A stretch of DNA of 64,000 bases from Lucinisca nassula (taxonomy: Eukaryota; Mollusca; Bivalvia; Lucinida; Lucinidae). Of this stretch, positions 1 through 11,068 are shown in pieces (position 1 is the stretch's first letter; each line of letters opens with the position of its first letter). The position numbers were made by a program, and so were the translations under genes. The notes under the pieces are model-generated. The model did no database searches, had not been told where the DNA came from, and worked only from the letters and a program-made list of their open reading frames with translations. The stretch lies in NCBI GenBank assembly GCA_963580285.1, contig OY757025.1:116067900-116131899 (forward strand), given 5' to 3'.

Positions 1-35
1 CCATCTATTTCTTCAAGCCCCAATGGGCGGGGGCC
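1..35 (-). mobile_element. SINE-A 5' end, cut by window edge
   Basis: Reverse complement of the first 35 bp of the commonest SINE here, which begins GGCCCCCGCCCAT and continues GGGGCTTGAAGAAATA. The rest lies outside the window. Bases 36-162 hold nothing I recognise. Confidence 0.8.
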
Positions 36-162
36 TTAGTGTATTTTCATAATCTTTATATCATATAAACTAAAATCTTGACATTTTCGTTGCTTTTTGT
101 TTGTCTATTTTATAGTCATTGAATATATGCTAAAAATTGATAGCAAAATGTATCCACCATCC

Positions 163-396
163 AGGGGAATGGGTACACCTTCAGGGGAGGCAAATCCTAC
201 AAAAGTATTTTTGTCTCCCATGCAAAAAGGGATCAACTCTTAAAGGAAAAAATTTGCTCCTGAGGAGCAAATTGTTTCCTTTAAGAGTAGACCCCTTTTT
301 CCGTGGGACAGGGCTTATAGAAAGCGAACAGGAAGTCCTGAAAGTTGTCTCCCTTTGAAAGATGGAGGAAAAATCTGCCAGGTGTTCCCAGTCCCC
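163..396. mobile_element. Palindromic MITE, family M1
   Basis: Ends are inverted repeats (AGGGGAATGGGTACACCT at the left, GGTGTTCCCAGTCCCC at the right). The centre (about 230-298) is a near-perfect palindrome around TTTGCTCCTGAGGAGCAAA. The better-preserved copy at 49431-49673 has TTAA at both ends. This copy has lost TTAA, so it is older. No coding capacity. Confidence 0.8.
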
Positions 397-829
397 ATAA
401 ATGCTAAAATTTTATATTTCTTAAAGTTTCTCACTTATAAAAAACATGGCAATGCCAAAAATTCTTTGAAAGACTTGGATGGTTAAATTGTCAATTTATA
501 TGCACTTTTTGAGAAAAAAAAAAGGATTAAATTGACAAATTTTGGTGCAGTCTATTCTTAAAGAAGTGGTAAAATAGAATCGATACAACTAACGCGCACC
601 TCACATCAGAGACACCAAAGGGAAAGAAACACAAACGTGACATAACTAGACCCTAATGGAAACATCAATAGGGGAAAGCCAAAAGGACAGATACTTTCCA
701 AATGACCAGTTGGCTATCCAAACCAAAAAGATATAAGCGATACAGGCATTCACAGACGAACTATAACAAAAATAAACCGCGACGGAAGAACCGCCTTGGA
801 ACGGTCAGTGAAATATATTTCACGGAAGG
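397..829. other. No gene seen
   Basis: AT-rich sequence between M1 and the mariner element. No conserved protein, RNA or known repeat is apparent; only short chance reading frames occur. Confidence 0.5.
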
Positions 830-881
830 TACGAGGGATGTTCGAAAAGAATTGCTTATTTCCATCTGGAGACTTCAAATT

Positions 882-1922
882 TCAAGTTAGCCCAAAAGTG
901 CTCATTTTCATGCCCTTGAAGTACTCCCCGTGGCTAGAAATGCAAAGTTTCAGCAGACTTCTTGAAGGTGTCACGGTACGCTGATTTGGGCACAGTAATA
1001 TGGTACCAATGAAAGGCAGATCCAAGTGCCTGTCGGGACTGGTATTTCCACCCACCAAGGAATGATTGTAATTTCGGAAATAAAAAGAAATCACATGGGG
1101 CAAGGTCTGGGGAATCAGCGGTGAGACAAAACAGTTACTTCGTAACTATTGCGGGGGTATGAGCGGTTGCATTGTCATGTCGAAGACGGACATGTTTAAA
1201 ACCAGTGTTGGGGCGTCGTTTCTGATAATACTTTTTCAGTTTCTTCAGTACTACGTCTTTGTGGTACTTTCCGGTGATGCTTTTGCCCTTTTTCACCGGC
1301 ACTTTTATTGCGACTCCTTCACCAGAGAAGAAGATTGTATACAGAACCTTCTTTGTACTCAAATAACGTTTGGCAAATTGTTGGGCGTTTGCTGTGTTTA
1401 GTGGCCCAGATCTTATTGCTAATCTTTCTGACGGGCTCAAAATAATTGACCTAGGTTTCATCACCTGTGACGACATTGGTAAACTGCATTTTATCATATT
1501 TTGGAAACATTTGAAGCAGCTTTTTGGCCACTTTAACCCGTTGCCTCTTTTGCCCGTCAGTCAACAGATGTGGCAACCATCTAGCAGAACTCTTTCTGAC
1601 TTTCGAATGCTTCTTCAAAATAAGGTGAATCGTTGATAGTGATATGCCTGCCTTTCGTGCAATATCACGAACTGTAAATCTGGCATCTCCTTCAATGGTT
1701 TCCTTTATTTTGGAAACGATTTCTTTACGAAATGCAGATTTTGGCCTACCTGATTTCGGTGCACTTTTGATGGACTCTACACCAGACTCAGATTTCTGTT
1801 TCCTCCGCCGAACCGTATCATAAGACACACAAGAAGGTCCAAAAGCAATAGAAATTTCAATCATCAGCTTCTTCGAAGAACAACCAAGTTTTGAGCAAGC
1901 TTTCATGCAAGCCCGTTTTTTT
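882..1922 (-). pseudogene. Mariner transposase, frameshifted and truncated
   Basis: A DNA-cutting and joining transposase relic of the mariner family. Read on the - strand, the N-terminal part has a helix-turn-helix-like stretch (SGRPKSAF, then DIARKAGISLSTIHLILKKH). WLPHLLTDGQKRQRV follows, then the first catalytic Asp in VTGDET (about 1451-1470). In other frames come the second Asp in RHDNATAHT (about 1165-1190), the third in SPDLAPCDFFLF (about 1080-1110, Asp codon at 1090-1092), and a C-terminal SHGEYFKGMK. The family spacing is D,D34D. Here a stop codon and deletions shorten the second interval to about 28 residues. Several frameshifts, plus the SINE directly upstream, mean no functional protein can be made. 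Confidence 0.93.
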
Positions 1923-2217
1923 AGCCCCCGCCCATAGGGGCTTGAAGAAATATATGGGCTGCATGATGCTTCCACGCAGAGCTGAATCCGGCCCGCACAC
2001 TAGTACTGGTAAACCGCTTAGAGGATCTAAGCCTGTCCAGGAACCACGGTGCGAGGCGGACCTTCCATGCTAATAAACCCTATTGGTTTCATTGGGCGAC
2101 AGGGCTTGAGATGTCATTTCATCTCAATGTCGGGTAAAAGTCCCACAAAATTGGAAGCAACGTCTCCAAAATGACCTTTACAGTGTTGACGGGGACGTTA
2201 AACCTCAAATCAATCAA
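1923..2217 (+). mobile_element. SINE-A, near full length, inside mariner
   Basis: Starts AGCCCCCGCCCATAGGGGC and ends ACGTTAAACCTCAAATCAATC. The flanks share TTTTTAG (5' about 1916-1922, 3' just after the tail), a plausible target duplication. It interrupts the mariner, so it is younger than that element. Confidence 0.9.
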
Positions 2218-2446
2218 TTTCACCTTTTTAGTCGACGCTTCTATCAACCATTTTACTGCAGTGGTCAATGACTGCATGTATTCAAATGGCTTATTTTATG
2301 TCTTACACTTAGTCTAACATGTACATTTATACATCATTGTGTAGATATTGAATAGCCCTATAGAAGTATGTATTGGTTTTGATCGTGCCCCACGTGGATA
2401 TCGAGCTTGAGGACAATAAGCAATTCTTTTCGAACATCCCTCGTAA

Positions 2447-2514
2447 GTGGGGAGGGGTGTGTGGGTGGGTGTGTGTGTGGGTGGGTGTGTGGGTGTGTGT
2501 GTGGGGGGGGGGGG
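2447..2514. repeat. GT/GGGT microsatellite
   Basis: GTGTGGGT-type simple repeat ending in a 12-G run, directly beside the mariner right end. Confidence 0.95.
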
Positions 2515-3598
2515 TCCTAACTCATCAGTGCAACATCTCCAAGAACATAACAAGAGGGCCCAGATTCGCTCACCTGAATGCCACTGTCTCTAGTACATTC
2601 TATTTTAGCTCTGGCAGCCATCTTGTTCATTAGAGCGGAACGAGCTTAGCTATTTTGGTAGGGTGTCACCTAGGCAACATTCCTGTGAAATTTGAACCAA
2701 TTTGACCCAAGGGATTAGTACGAGTTCGCATTTGAAGAAACTTTACGATGTTTTTTTTTCCATTTTAACTCTGGTGGCCATATTGTTCATTGGAGCGGGA
2801 TCATTTTAGTTATTTTGGTAGAGGGTCATCTAAGCAACATTCTCGTGAAGTTTGAATGAAATTGGCCCAAGGGTACAGGAGGACTTGTCGCTTGAAGGTT
2901 TTTATCTATTTTAGCTCTGGCGGCCATCTTGTTCATCAGAGCGAAATGATTTTAGCTATTTTGGTAGGCAGTCACTTGTGCAACATTCCTGTGAAGTTTG
3001 AATCAAATTGGCCCAAGTGTTTAGGAGAAGTTCGCGTTTGATTTTTTCTTCTTTTTTTTTAGCTCTGGTGGTTATTCTGTTCATCGGAGCGGGATAGGTT
3101 TAGCTAATTTAGTATTTTAGTCATCTAAGCAACATTCCCATGAAGTTTGGATGAAATTGGCCCAAGGGTACAGGAAGACTTGTCGTTTGAAGATGTTTTC
3201 TATTTTTAGCTCTGGTGGCCATCTTGTTCGTCAGAGTGGAGCAATTTTAGCTATTTTGGTAGGGAGTCACCTACGTAATATTCCTATGAAGTTTGAATCA
3301 AATTGGCCCAAGTGTTAAGGAGGATTTCGCGTTTGAAGCAAATTTACGATGTTTTTTTTTTCTATTTTTAGCTATGGCAGCCATTTTGCTCATCAGAACA
3401 ACACATTTTAGCTCTTTTGGTAGAGGGTCGCCTAAGCAACATTCCTATGAAGTTTGAATGAAATTGGCCCAAGGGTACAGGAGGAGTTGTCGTTTACAGA
3501 TTTTTTTCTATTTTAAGCTCTGGAAGCCATCTTTTTTGTCAGAGCGGAACGAATTTAGCTATTTTGGTAGGGAGTAACCTGGGCAACATTCCTTTGAA

Positions 3599-3916
3599 TA
3601 TGTTCTATAAAAGAGTTATCCTTTGGAAGCAAGGAATACACCACAGAACTGAAAAAAATATGGAGTGTACATGTTTTCTGGGCCAGACTAGCTAGTTTCG
3701 GCCATTTAGGCCTCATCAGTGACCCTCAGATATCTTCAAATTCCATAGTGGAATCAATGATCCCAAAGGACAAGAAAATATAATCTACACTATGATGTAG
3801 GGCAGGGAGACGTTTTACCGCCACCACACATTCCCACACACCAGCTGTAGTGAAGTTAAATATGTTCTATAAAAGAGTTATCCTTTGGAAGCAAGGAATA
3901 CACCACAGAACTGAAC
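3599..3916 (-). mobile_element. Retrozyme-like insertion (hammerhead repeat), copy 1
   Basis: A 318-bp insertion in an E1 unit, flanked by identical 9-bp copies of TCCTTTGAA (3590-3598 and 3917-3925). It holds one complete 262-bp monomer (3599-3860) and the first 55 bp of a second (3861-3915), which match perfectly. On the - strand each full monomer carries a type-I hammerhead ribozyme. Tandem multimers of a few hundred bases, a ribozyme in each monomer, and target duplication on insertion match animal retrozymes, which are non-autonomous RNA-mediated elements. A Penelope-like terminal repeat is the alternative. A diverged relative is at 25233-25519. Confidence 0.85.
3680..3725 (-). ncRNA. 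Hammerhead ribozyme, type I (HHR1)
   Basis: Read on the - strand: stem I 5' arm GGGTCA (3720-3725), core CTGATGA (3713-3719), stem II GGCC (3709-3712), loop TAAAT, GGCC (3700-3703), core GAAA (3696-3699), stem III CTA-GC-TAG (3688-3695), cleavage triplet ending TC (3686-3687), stem I 3' arm TGGCCC (3680-3685). All invariant core positions are present. Stem I gives six pairs including one G-U. Stem III is very short, as in other small animal type-I hammerheads. Self-cleavage is predicted, not shown. Confidence 0.9.
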
Positions 3917-4636
3917 TCCTTTGAAGTATGAATTAATTTGGACCAAGGCTTTAGGAGGAGTTCGGGTTTGAAGCAAATTTACGATGTTTTTCTATTTTTA
4001 GCTCTGGTGGCCATATTTTTCATCGGGGCAGAAAGATTTTAGCTATTTTGGTAGAGACACGCCTAAGCATTATTCCTATGAAGTTTTAATGAAATTGGCC
4101 CAGGGGTTTGGGAAGAGTAGTCGTTTAAAGATTTTTCTTTTTTTAGCTCTGGTGGCCATCTTGCTCATCCGAGCAGAACAACTTTAGCTGGTTTAGTAGA
4201 GGGCTACAAAGGCAGCTTTCCTATGAAGTTTGAATGAAATCGGCCAATGGGTATGGGAGGAGTAGTCGTTTAGACATTTTTCTACTTTTAGCTCCGGTGG
4301 CCATCTTGTTCATCGGAGCAAAACCATTTTGGCTATTTTGATAGCGAGTCACCTAGGCAACATTCCTGTGGAGTTTCAATGAAATTGGCCATAGGGTTTA
4401 GGAGGAGTAGTCTTTTAAAAGAATTGTAGACGACGCACACCGTACGACGGACATTGACCGATCATGAGCACTTCGTGCTCAGGTGAGCTAACAAGAGCAC
4501 CGCATGCGGATGCCAACGCTCGGCTGCAGTTTCTTTTAGTTAAACAAAAATTCTAAGTCGAAAAAGGGGCATAACTGTGCCAAAAATATTTTGAGGGTTA
4601 CATCACCTATTGGTATGAGTTCCCCTTTTCATAATG

Positions 4637-7010
4637 AACAACTAGTCGGAGTTTAAAGTTAATATGTTAAGTAATGACAGAGATATTACAAAATGTCCAA
4701 GTTTTTCTAAGTCAAAAAGGGGCATAACTGTGCCAAAAATATTTTGAGGGTTACCTCACCTATTGGTATGAGTTTCCCTTTTCATAATGAATAACTAGTC
4801 CGAGTTTCAAGTAAATATGTTCAGTAATGACAGAGACATTACAAATGTCCAAGTTTTTGCAAAATTCTAAGTCGAAAAGGGGCATAACTGTGCCAAAAGT
4901 ATTTTGAGGGTTACCTCACCTATTGGTATGAGTTCCCCTTTTCATAATAAACAACCTGTCCGAGTTTCAAGTAAATATGTTCAGTAATGACAGAGTTATT
5001 ACAAAATGTCCAAGTTTTTGCAAAATTCTAAGTCAAAAAGGGGCATAACTGTGCCAGTTCCCCTTTTCATAATGAACAAATGCAGTTTCTTTTAGTTAAA
5101 CAAAAATTCTAAGTCGAAAAAGGGGCATAACTGTTCCAAAAATATTTTGAGGGTTACATCACCAATTGGTATGAGTTCCCCTTTTCATAATGAACAACTA
5201 GTCCGAGTTTAAAGAAAATATGTTCAGTAATGACAGAGATATTACAAAATGTCCAAGTTTTTCTAAGTCAAAAAGGGGCATAACTGTGCCAAAAATATTT
5301 TGAGGGTTACCTCACCTATTGGTATGAGTTCCCCATTTCATAATGAACAACTCGTCCGAGTTTCAAGTAAATATGTTCGGAAATGACAGAGGTATTACAA
5401 AATGTCCAAGTTTTTGCAAAATTCTAAGTTGAAAAAGGGGCATAAATTTGCCAAAAGTATTTTGAGGGTTACCTCACCTATTGGTATGAGTTCCCCTTTT
5501 CATAATAAACAACTTGTCCGAGTTTCAAGTAAATGTGTTCAGCAATGACAGAGATATTACAAAATGACCAAGTTTTTTTAAGTCAAAAAAGGGGCATGAC
5601 TGTGCCAAAAATATTTTGAGGGTTACCTTGCCTATTGGTATGAGTTCCCCTTTTTATAATGAACAACTAGTCCGAGTTTCAAGTAAATGTGTTCAGTAAT
5701 GACAGAGATATAACAAAATGTCCAAGCTTTTGCAAAATTCTAAGTCGAAAAAAGGGCATAACTGTGCCGAAAGTATTTTGAGGGTTATCTCACCTATTGG
5801 TATGAGTTCCCCTTTTCATAATGAACAACTAGTCGGAGTTTAAAGTTAATATGTTAAGTAATGACAGAGATATTACAAAATGTCCAAGTTTTTCTAAGTC
5901 AAAAAGGGGCATAACTGTGCCAAAAATATTTTGAGGGTTACCTCACCTATTGGTATGAGTTTCCCTTTTCATAATGAATAACTAGTCCGAGTTTCAAGTA
6001 AATATGTTCAGTAATGACAGAGACATTACAAATGTCCAAGTTTTTGCAAAATTCTAAGTCGAAAAGGGGCATAACTGTGCCAAAAGTATTTTGAGGGTTA
6101 TCTCACCTATTGGTATGAGTTCCCCTTTTCATAATAAACAACCTGTCCGAGTTTCAAGTAAATATGTTCAGTAATGACAGAGTTATTACAAAATGTCCAA
6201 GTTTTTGCAAAATTCTAAGTCAAAAAGGGGCATAACTGTGCCAGTTCCCCTTTTCATAATGAACAAATGCAGTTTCTTTTAGTTAAACAAAAATTCTAAG
6301 TCGAAAAAGGGGCATAACTGTTCCAAAAATATTTTGAGGGTTACATCACCAATTGGTATGAGTTCCCCTTTTCATAATGAACAACTAGTCCGAGTTTAAA
6401 GAAAATATGTTCAGTAATGACAGAGATATTACAAAATGTCCAAGTTTTTCTAAGTCAAAAAGGGGCATAACTGTGCCAAAAATATTTTGAGGGTTACCTC
6501 ACCTATTGGTATGAGTTCCCCATTTCATAATGAACAACTCGTCCGAGTTTCAAGTAAATATGTTCGGAAATGACAGAGGTATTACAAAATGTCCAAGTTT
6601 TTGCAAAATTCTAAGTTGAAAAAGGGGCATAAATTTGCCAAAAGTATTTTGAGGGTTACCTCACCTATTGGTATGAGTTCCCCTTTTCATAATAAACAAC
6701 TTGTCCGAGTTTCAAGTAAATGTGTTCAGCAATGACAGAGATATTACAAAATGACCAAGTTTTTTTAAGTCAAAAAAGGGGCATGACTGTGCCAAAAATA
6801 TTTTGAGGGTTACCTTGCCTATTGGTATGAGTTCCCCTTTTTATAATGAACAACTAGTCCGAGTTTCAAGTAAATGTGTTCAGTAATGACAGAGATATAA
6901 CAAAATGTCCAAGCTTTTGCAAAATTCTAAGTCGAAAAAAGGGCATAACTGTGCCGAAAGTATTTTGAGGGTTATCTCACCTATTGGTATGAGTTCCCCT
7001 TTTCATAATA
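4637..7010 (+). repeat. Higher-order duplication, 1187-bp period, inside E2
   Basis: The run of variant units starting at CTAGTCGGAGTTTAAAGTTA (4642) recurs at 5829, 1187 bp later, with the same order of variant and truncated units and only a few base differences. About two copies are present. Confidence 0.88.
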
Positions 7011-7167
7011 AGCAAATTGTCCGAGTTTTAAGTAAATATGTTCAGTAATGACAGAGTTATTACAAAATGTTCAAGTTTTTGCAAAATTCTAAGTCGAAAA
7101 AGGGGGCATAACTGTGCCAGTTTCCCTTTTCATAATGAACAACTAGTCCGAGTTTCAAGTAAATATG

Positions 7168-7408
7168 TGCCGGGGTCGGCAACATTCTATTGTGGACATT
7201 GATCATATAATCTTTTCTACGGTCATTCTCTCCCTTCCGCTGATTCAAGAAGGGCAGATATCAGTTTCTGGCGAAAGAATGTGCACTGTACTGGTTAACC
7301 GCTTACGTATAAGCCTGCCCAGGAAAAGTGTGGATAGGAAAACTGACCGGCTCAAAAATGACCTTAAATAGTGTTGACTGGGCCGTAAAACTCCAAAACA
7401 AACAAAAA
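7168..7408 (+). mobile_element. SINE-B with 13-bp target duplication
   Basis: A 241-bp SINE beginning in the GGGTCGGCAACATTCT segment and ending TGACTGGGCCGTAAAACTCC plus an A-rich tail. It is flanked by TCAAGTAAATATG (7155-7167) and TCAAGTGAATATG (7409-7421), so it inserted into an E2 unit. The tRNA-like head seen in other copies is missing. Confidence 0.9.
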
Positions 7409-7955
7409 TCAAGTGAATATGTTCAGTAATGACAGAGATATTACAAAATGTCCAAGTTTTTTTTTTTGCAATATTCTAAGTCGAAAAAGGGGCATAACTG
7501 TGCCAAAATATTTTGAGGGTTACCTCACCTATTGGTATGAGGTCCCCTTTTCATAATGAACAACTAGTCCGAGTTTCAAGTAAATATGTTCAGTATTGAC
7601 AGAGATATAACAAAATGTCCAAGTTTTTGCACGACGACGACGACGCAGACGACGCCAGAGCTATGACAATACCTCGTCGTTTTCTTCGAAAACAGCCGAG
7701 CTAAAAATCAAACAACCACAGAGATGAAACAACGGTGAGGACTCGACAGCAAGAAATAACCCAAATACTGTAGCAAAAGGAAACCAACAGTTAGACTCCG
7801 ATGGGCCCAACCAGAGACAGAGCATCGCCATCAGGTACCAACCAACAGTACATAAAATCAAATTTTAATTCTAAGCAAGCCTTTACGCTGGAAACGTCAT
7901 AGAATCTGAGGTCTGACTTGACTTGACTTGATAGATTTTGTAAGGTAACCGGGCG

Positions 7956-8607
7956 CTAAAAGCACATAGGGGCTACCCCTTCTTCTGAGGTCTGGCCCAC
8001 CTGCGTGCAATAAAAGAGGGTAGCAAAGTTATCAACCGTGATAATGCAATGCAGTCTGTCATGACATTTATGCTGCAGCCAATTTTTTTTATATCGTAGT
8101 ATGATTTTACGAAATTGGACACTGAAGTCAATGCAATTATATATTTTTCTGAATTTATACACTAAGTCACCATAAAATTCGGGTTCCGATAGACCTTGTT
8201 GCAGAAGAGATTTAAGTCCAACACTGAATTTTGAAATTAAGTCGGAATGACGTCTGTAAGATTTGGAAAAGGCTTCGCGTAGTTTATGATACCGATAACC
8301 CTGATTAAGAAGTTTAGCAGTTAACAATTTATTACAGGTGTTGAGGTCAGTTACATGACTAGACACTCTGGTAAATCGAATTAAATGTGAAATATAAACG
8401 CCATAGGATGGCGCACGAGGAAGATCACCATCCATGAAAGGAAAATTTACAACCTCAAAGTCAAAATTATCGCGTTTATCATTAATTTTCCAGGAAACAA
8501 ACCCATCTACAATAGATAGATGTAAATCCAAAATTGGGCCTCGGAATCAGACGAATTTGCTTTATTTAACTGAAGTTCTGGGAGTAAAAAGACTGGTAAA
8601 AAAATCT
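7956..8607 (-). pseudogene. Retrotransposon reverse-transcriptase C-terminal fragment
   Basis: An open stretch of 191 codons (7956-8531) is preceded, in another frame, by LNKANSSDSEA (about 8540-8580). Motifs include DLHLSIVDGFVSWKI, DLPRAPSYGVYISHLIRF, TAKLLNQGYRYHKLR and GLSEPEFYGDLVYKFRKI. I recognise this block from many invertebrate and fish retrotransposon proteins, downstream of the reverse-transcriptase catalytic palm. The catalytic motif itself is not in the fragment, which ends at the CTAT microsatellite. The frameshift near 8531 and the missing 5' part mark it as dead. Which retrotransposon clade it belongs to is uncertain. Bases 7708-7955 downstream hold nothing further I can name. 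Confidence 0.75.
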
Positions 8608-8620
8608 GTATCCTGAATTC

Positions 8621-8785
<165 letters not shown>

Positions 8786-8789
8786 GTTT

Positions 8790-9087
8790 TTGTTAGTTTG
8801 ATTTGAGGTTTAACGTTCCCGTCAACACTGTAAAGGTCATTTTGGAGACGTTGCTTCCAATTTTGTGGGACTTTTACCCGACATTGAGATGAAATGACAT
8901 CTCAAGCCCTGTCGCCCAATGAAACCAATAGGGTTTATTAGCATGGACGGTCCGCCTCGCACCGCGGTTCCTGGACAGGCTTTGATCCTCTAAGCGGTTT
9001 ACCAGTACTGGTGTGCGGGCCAGATTCAGCTCTGCGTGGAAGCATCATGCAGCCCATATATTTCTTCAAGCCCCTATGGCGGGGGCC
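8790..9087 (-). mobile_element. SINE-A, full length
   Basis: Complete reverse-orientation copy, flanked by TATCTCCAGTT (8778-8788 and 9092-9102), so the target site was the end of the microsatellite. Confidence 0.92.
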
Positions 9088-9529
9088 CTGTTATCTCCAG
9101 TTAGTTGGGTGGCTAAATTTAGAATTTAGCTTTGGAAAAAAAGCTGACTGGATGAGTCCTTAAAACTATTTACAAACCGATTAACAGAGGTATGCTAAAA
9201 CGCATACCGCTCTAAGTCCAAACCTATACCACAGTAGGGGAGTGGAAGTGAACGGACAATTGCGATTGAACAGGACTTGCGATTTGTACAGTGGGCGATC
9301 AGTCACTTGTATCAAATATTCGCCGACACGGAAAGGACTTTCATTTTTTTGTTCCGTGAAAATAAGGATTATAGGTGATTTATATATCTTGTTGGAAGGT
9401 TAGATGTTTTTATCATAATCCAACAGCATAAATATATTGTTTTTGGACGGCATGGGAAGAGCTAGATTGTTGACCATAACACGTTGTTACATCATAACCG
9501 GTTAACACAATTGTAAATATGCATAAAAC
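9088..9529. other. No gene seen
   Basis: Unique-looking AT-rich sequence. No protein, RNA or known repeat recognised. Confidence 0.5.
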
Positions 9530-10700
9530 GCGTATTTTCTTTAAACTTTGGTCAAATGTTGGCCTAAGTGAGATGATGTGCAGAACCCATAATTCAACCA
9601 TGCGTGGTGAAGGTCACAGTTCAAGGTCACGAGTTTGAACCTTGAATTTCGTGTCCACTTTATATTTCTTTTACCCCTGGAAATCGCCCCCGCCCATCGG
9701 ATCTTGAAGAAATAGATAGGCTGCACGATGCTTCCACGCAGAGCTGAAACCGACCGCACGTGAGTACTGGTAAACTGCTTAGAGCATCTAAGCCTGCCCA
9801 GGCAAAGCGGTGCTAGTCGGACCGTCCATGATTATAAACCCTATTGGTTTCATTGGGCGACATGGCTTGAGATGTCATTTCATGTCAATGTCGGGTAAAA
9901 GTCTCACAAAATTGGAAGGAACGTCTCCAAAATGACCTGTACAGTGTTGAGGGGGACGTTAAACCTCAAATCAAACAAAATTACCCTTGGAAATATTTTC
10001 ATTAAACTTGGGTCTATTTGTCTCAGTTTGATGATGCGCAGAACCGATAACTACACATTGCCGACTCAAAATGAAGGTCACAGATGAAGGTCACGAGTTC
10101 AATTTTTGTCCGTTCCTTATCTCCTTAACCCTTCGATAATTTTTCATTAAACTGGTCAAATTTTCGCCTAAGTGAGCTGGTCACAACTGAAGGTCAAGAG
10201 TTTGAGCCTTGAATTTCGTACACTCTCTACATCCCTTTAAACTTTGAAAGATTTTCATTAAACTTTGCTCAAATATTTGCCTCAGTGTGACGATGTGCAG
10301 AACCCATAACCACACCATGCCGACACAAGGTCAAGGTCAGAATTGAAGGTCATGAGTTTGAGCCTTGAAATTTGGGTTCGTTCCATATATTTATTTTTTT
10401 TAACCACTGGAAGGAGTTTCATTTAACTTTGGTCAAATGGTGGCCAAAGTGAAATGATATGCAGAACGCGTAATCCAAACATGCTGACTCAAGGTGAAGG
10501 TCACAACTGAAGGTCAAGAGTTTTAGCCTCGAATTTCGTGTGCCCTCAATATCTTCTTAACCCCAGAAAGGATTTTCATTAAGGTTTGTTCAATGTTGGC
10601 CTAGAACGCATAACTATACCATGCGGACCATAGGTGAAAGTCGCAGTTGAAGGTCAAGAATTTAAGCCTTGAATTTCGTGTCCGCTCTATATCTCTTTAG
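9530..10700. repeat. Degenerate ~140-bp tandem array
   Basis: About six diverged units with TTTCATTAAACTTTGGTCAA, GATGATGTGCAGAACCCATA and AAGGTCACAACTGAAGGTCA. The array is split by SINE-A at 9685-9980. The AAGGTCAAGGTCA theme recurs in E3, so this may be the inside of an old related element whose ends are lost. Confidence 0.75.
9685..9980 (+). mobile_element. SINE-A, full length
   Basis: Flanked by TTACCCCTGGAAAT (9671-9684) and TTACCCTTGGAAAT (9981-9994), a 14-bp target duplication with one mismatch, inside the 140-bp array. Confidence 0.93.
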
Positions 10701-10786
10701 CGCTCTTGCCCGCAAGATCACGGTTGGTATATGCAAGAACACGCCTCCTAGACGTCCTGTGGCTTAATCTCATAAAATTTATTGAA

Positions 10787-10999
10787 TTAACCCTTATCTT
10801 GCTGTTCACGACAACCCCTATCTTTGGAAACACTGTAGATCCAGATCAGATGGCTTCTGAAGAAGCCATCTGATCAGGATCTACACTGTTTGGCATTCAG
10901 TTTATGAATTTGTAGCAATAAATTACATCAAGTAATTTGATTGGTTGATATACAGAAATGGGTGTGGCTTATATAAATATTCAGCAAGAGAAGGGTTAA
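10787..10999 (+). mobile_element. TTAA MITE, family M2
   Basis: Reference description for this family. About 210 bp long, flanked by TTAA, with inverted ends CCCTTATCTTGCTG and CAGCAAGATAAGGG (here AGAGAAGGG). The centre is a palindrome built on GTAGATCCAGATCAGATGGC. The right half keeps GATTGGTTGATA and GGGTGTGGCT. TTAA targets and CCC-starting ends fit non-autonomous piggyBac-type elements. No coding capacity. Confidence 0.9.
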
Positions 11000-11068
11000 A
11001 GTGCAATTTTAGTGAAATGTGCTCGTATAATGCATACGTAGTCACAAAATTTCCGATACTCTATTGAG

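Larger units (their letters stand above)
830..2445 (-). mobile_element. Mariner-family DNA transposon with nested SINE
   Basis: Terminal inverted repeats of about 34 bp are visible: the left end reads TACGAGGGATGTTCGAAAAG from 830 and its reverse complement ends at 2445, with one mismatch in the inner part. TA at each outer end fits the TA target duplication of Tc1/mariner elements. The transposase lies on the - strand (882-1922) and is broken. A SINE-A (1923-2217) was inserted near the transposase 5' end, so the element is dead. Confidence 0.92.
2550..4490 (+). mobile_element. Helitron-like tandem-repeat element E1
   Basis: Starts ACAAGAGGGCCCAG and ends with the hairpin GAGCACTTCGTGCTC followed by AGGTGAGCTA. 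Between the ends are about ten copies of a ~147-bp unit containing AGCTCTGGTGGCCATCTTG and AGTTTGAATGAAATTGGCCC (starts near 2598, 2766, 2913, 3060, 3210, 3369, 3519, 4001, 4145, 4290). It has no coding region. The layout, internal tandem repeats and a short terminal hairpin, fits non-autonomous Helentron/Helitron relatives, but that class is inference. Unit seven is split by the ribozyme element at 3599-3916. E2 starts at the very next base. Confidence 0.75.
4491..7707 (+). mobile_element. Helitron-like tandem-repeat element E2
   Basis: Starts ACAAGAGCACCGCATGCGG directly after E1 and ends ACGACGACGACGCAGACGACG, then TCGTTTTCTTCGAAAACAGC and CGAGCTAAAAA. It holds about 19 units of ~150-165 bp with AAAAGGGGCATAACTGTGCC, ATTTTGAGGGTTACCTCACC and TATTGGTATGAGTTCCCC. 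Several units are shortened. No protein is encoded. A SINE-B (7168-7408) is inserted near the end. Class assignment rests on the ACAAGAG start and the terminal hairpin. Confidence 0.75.
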
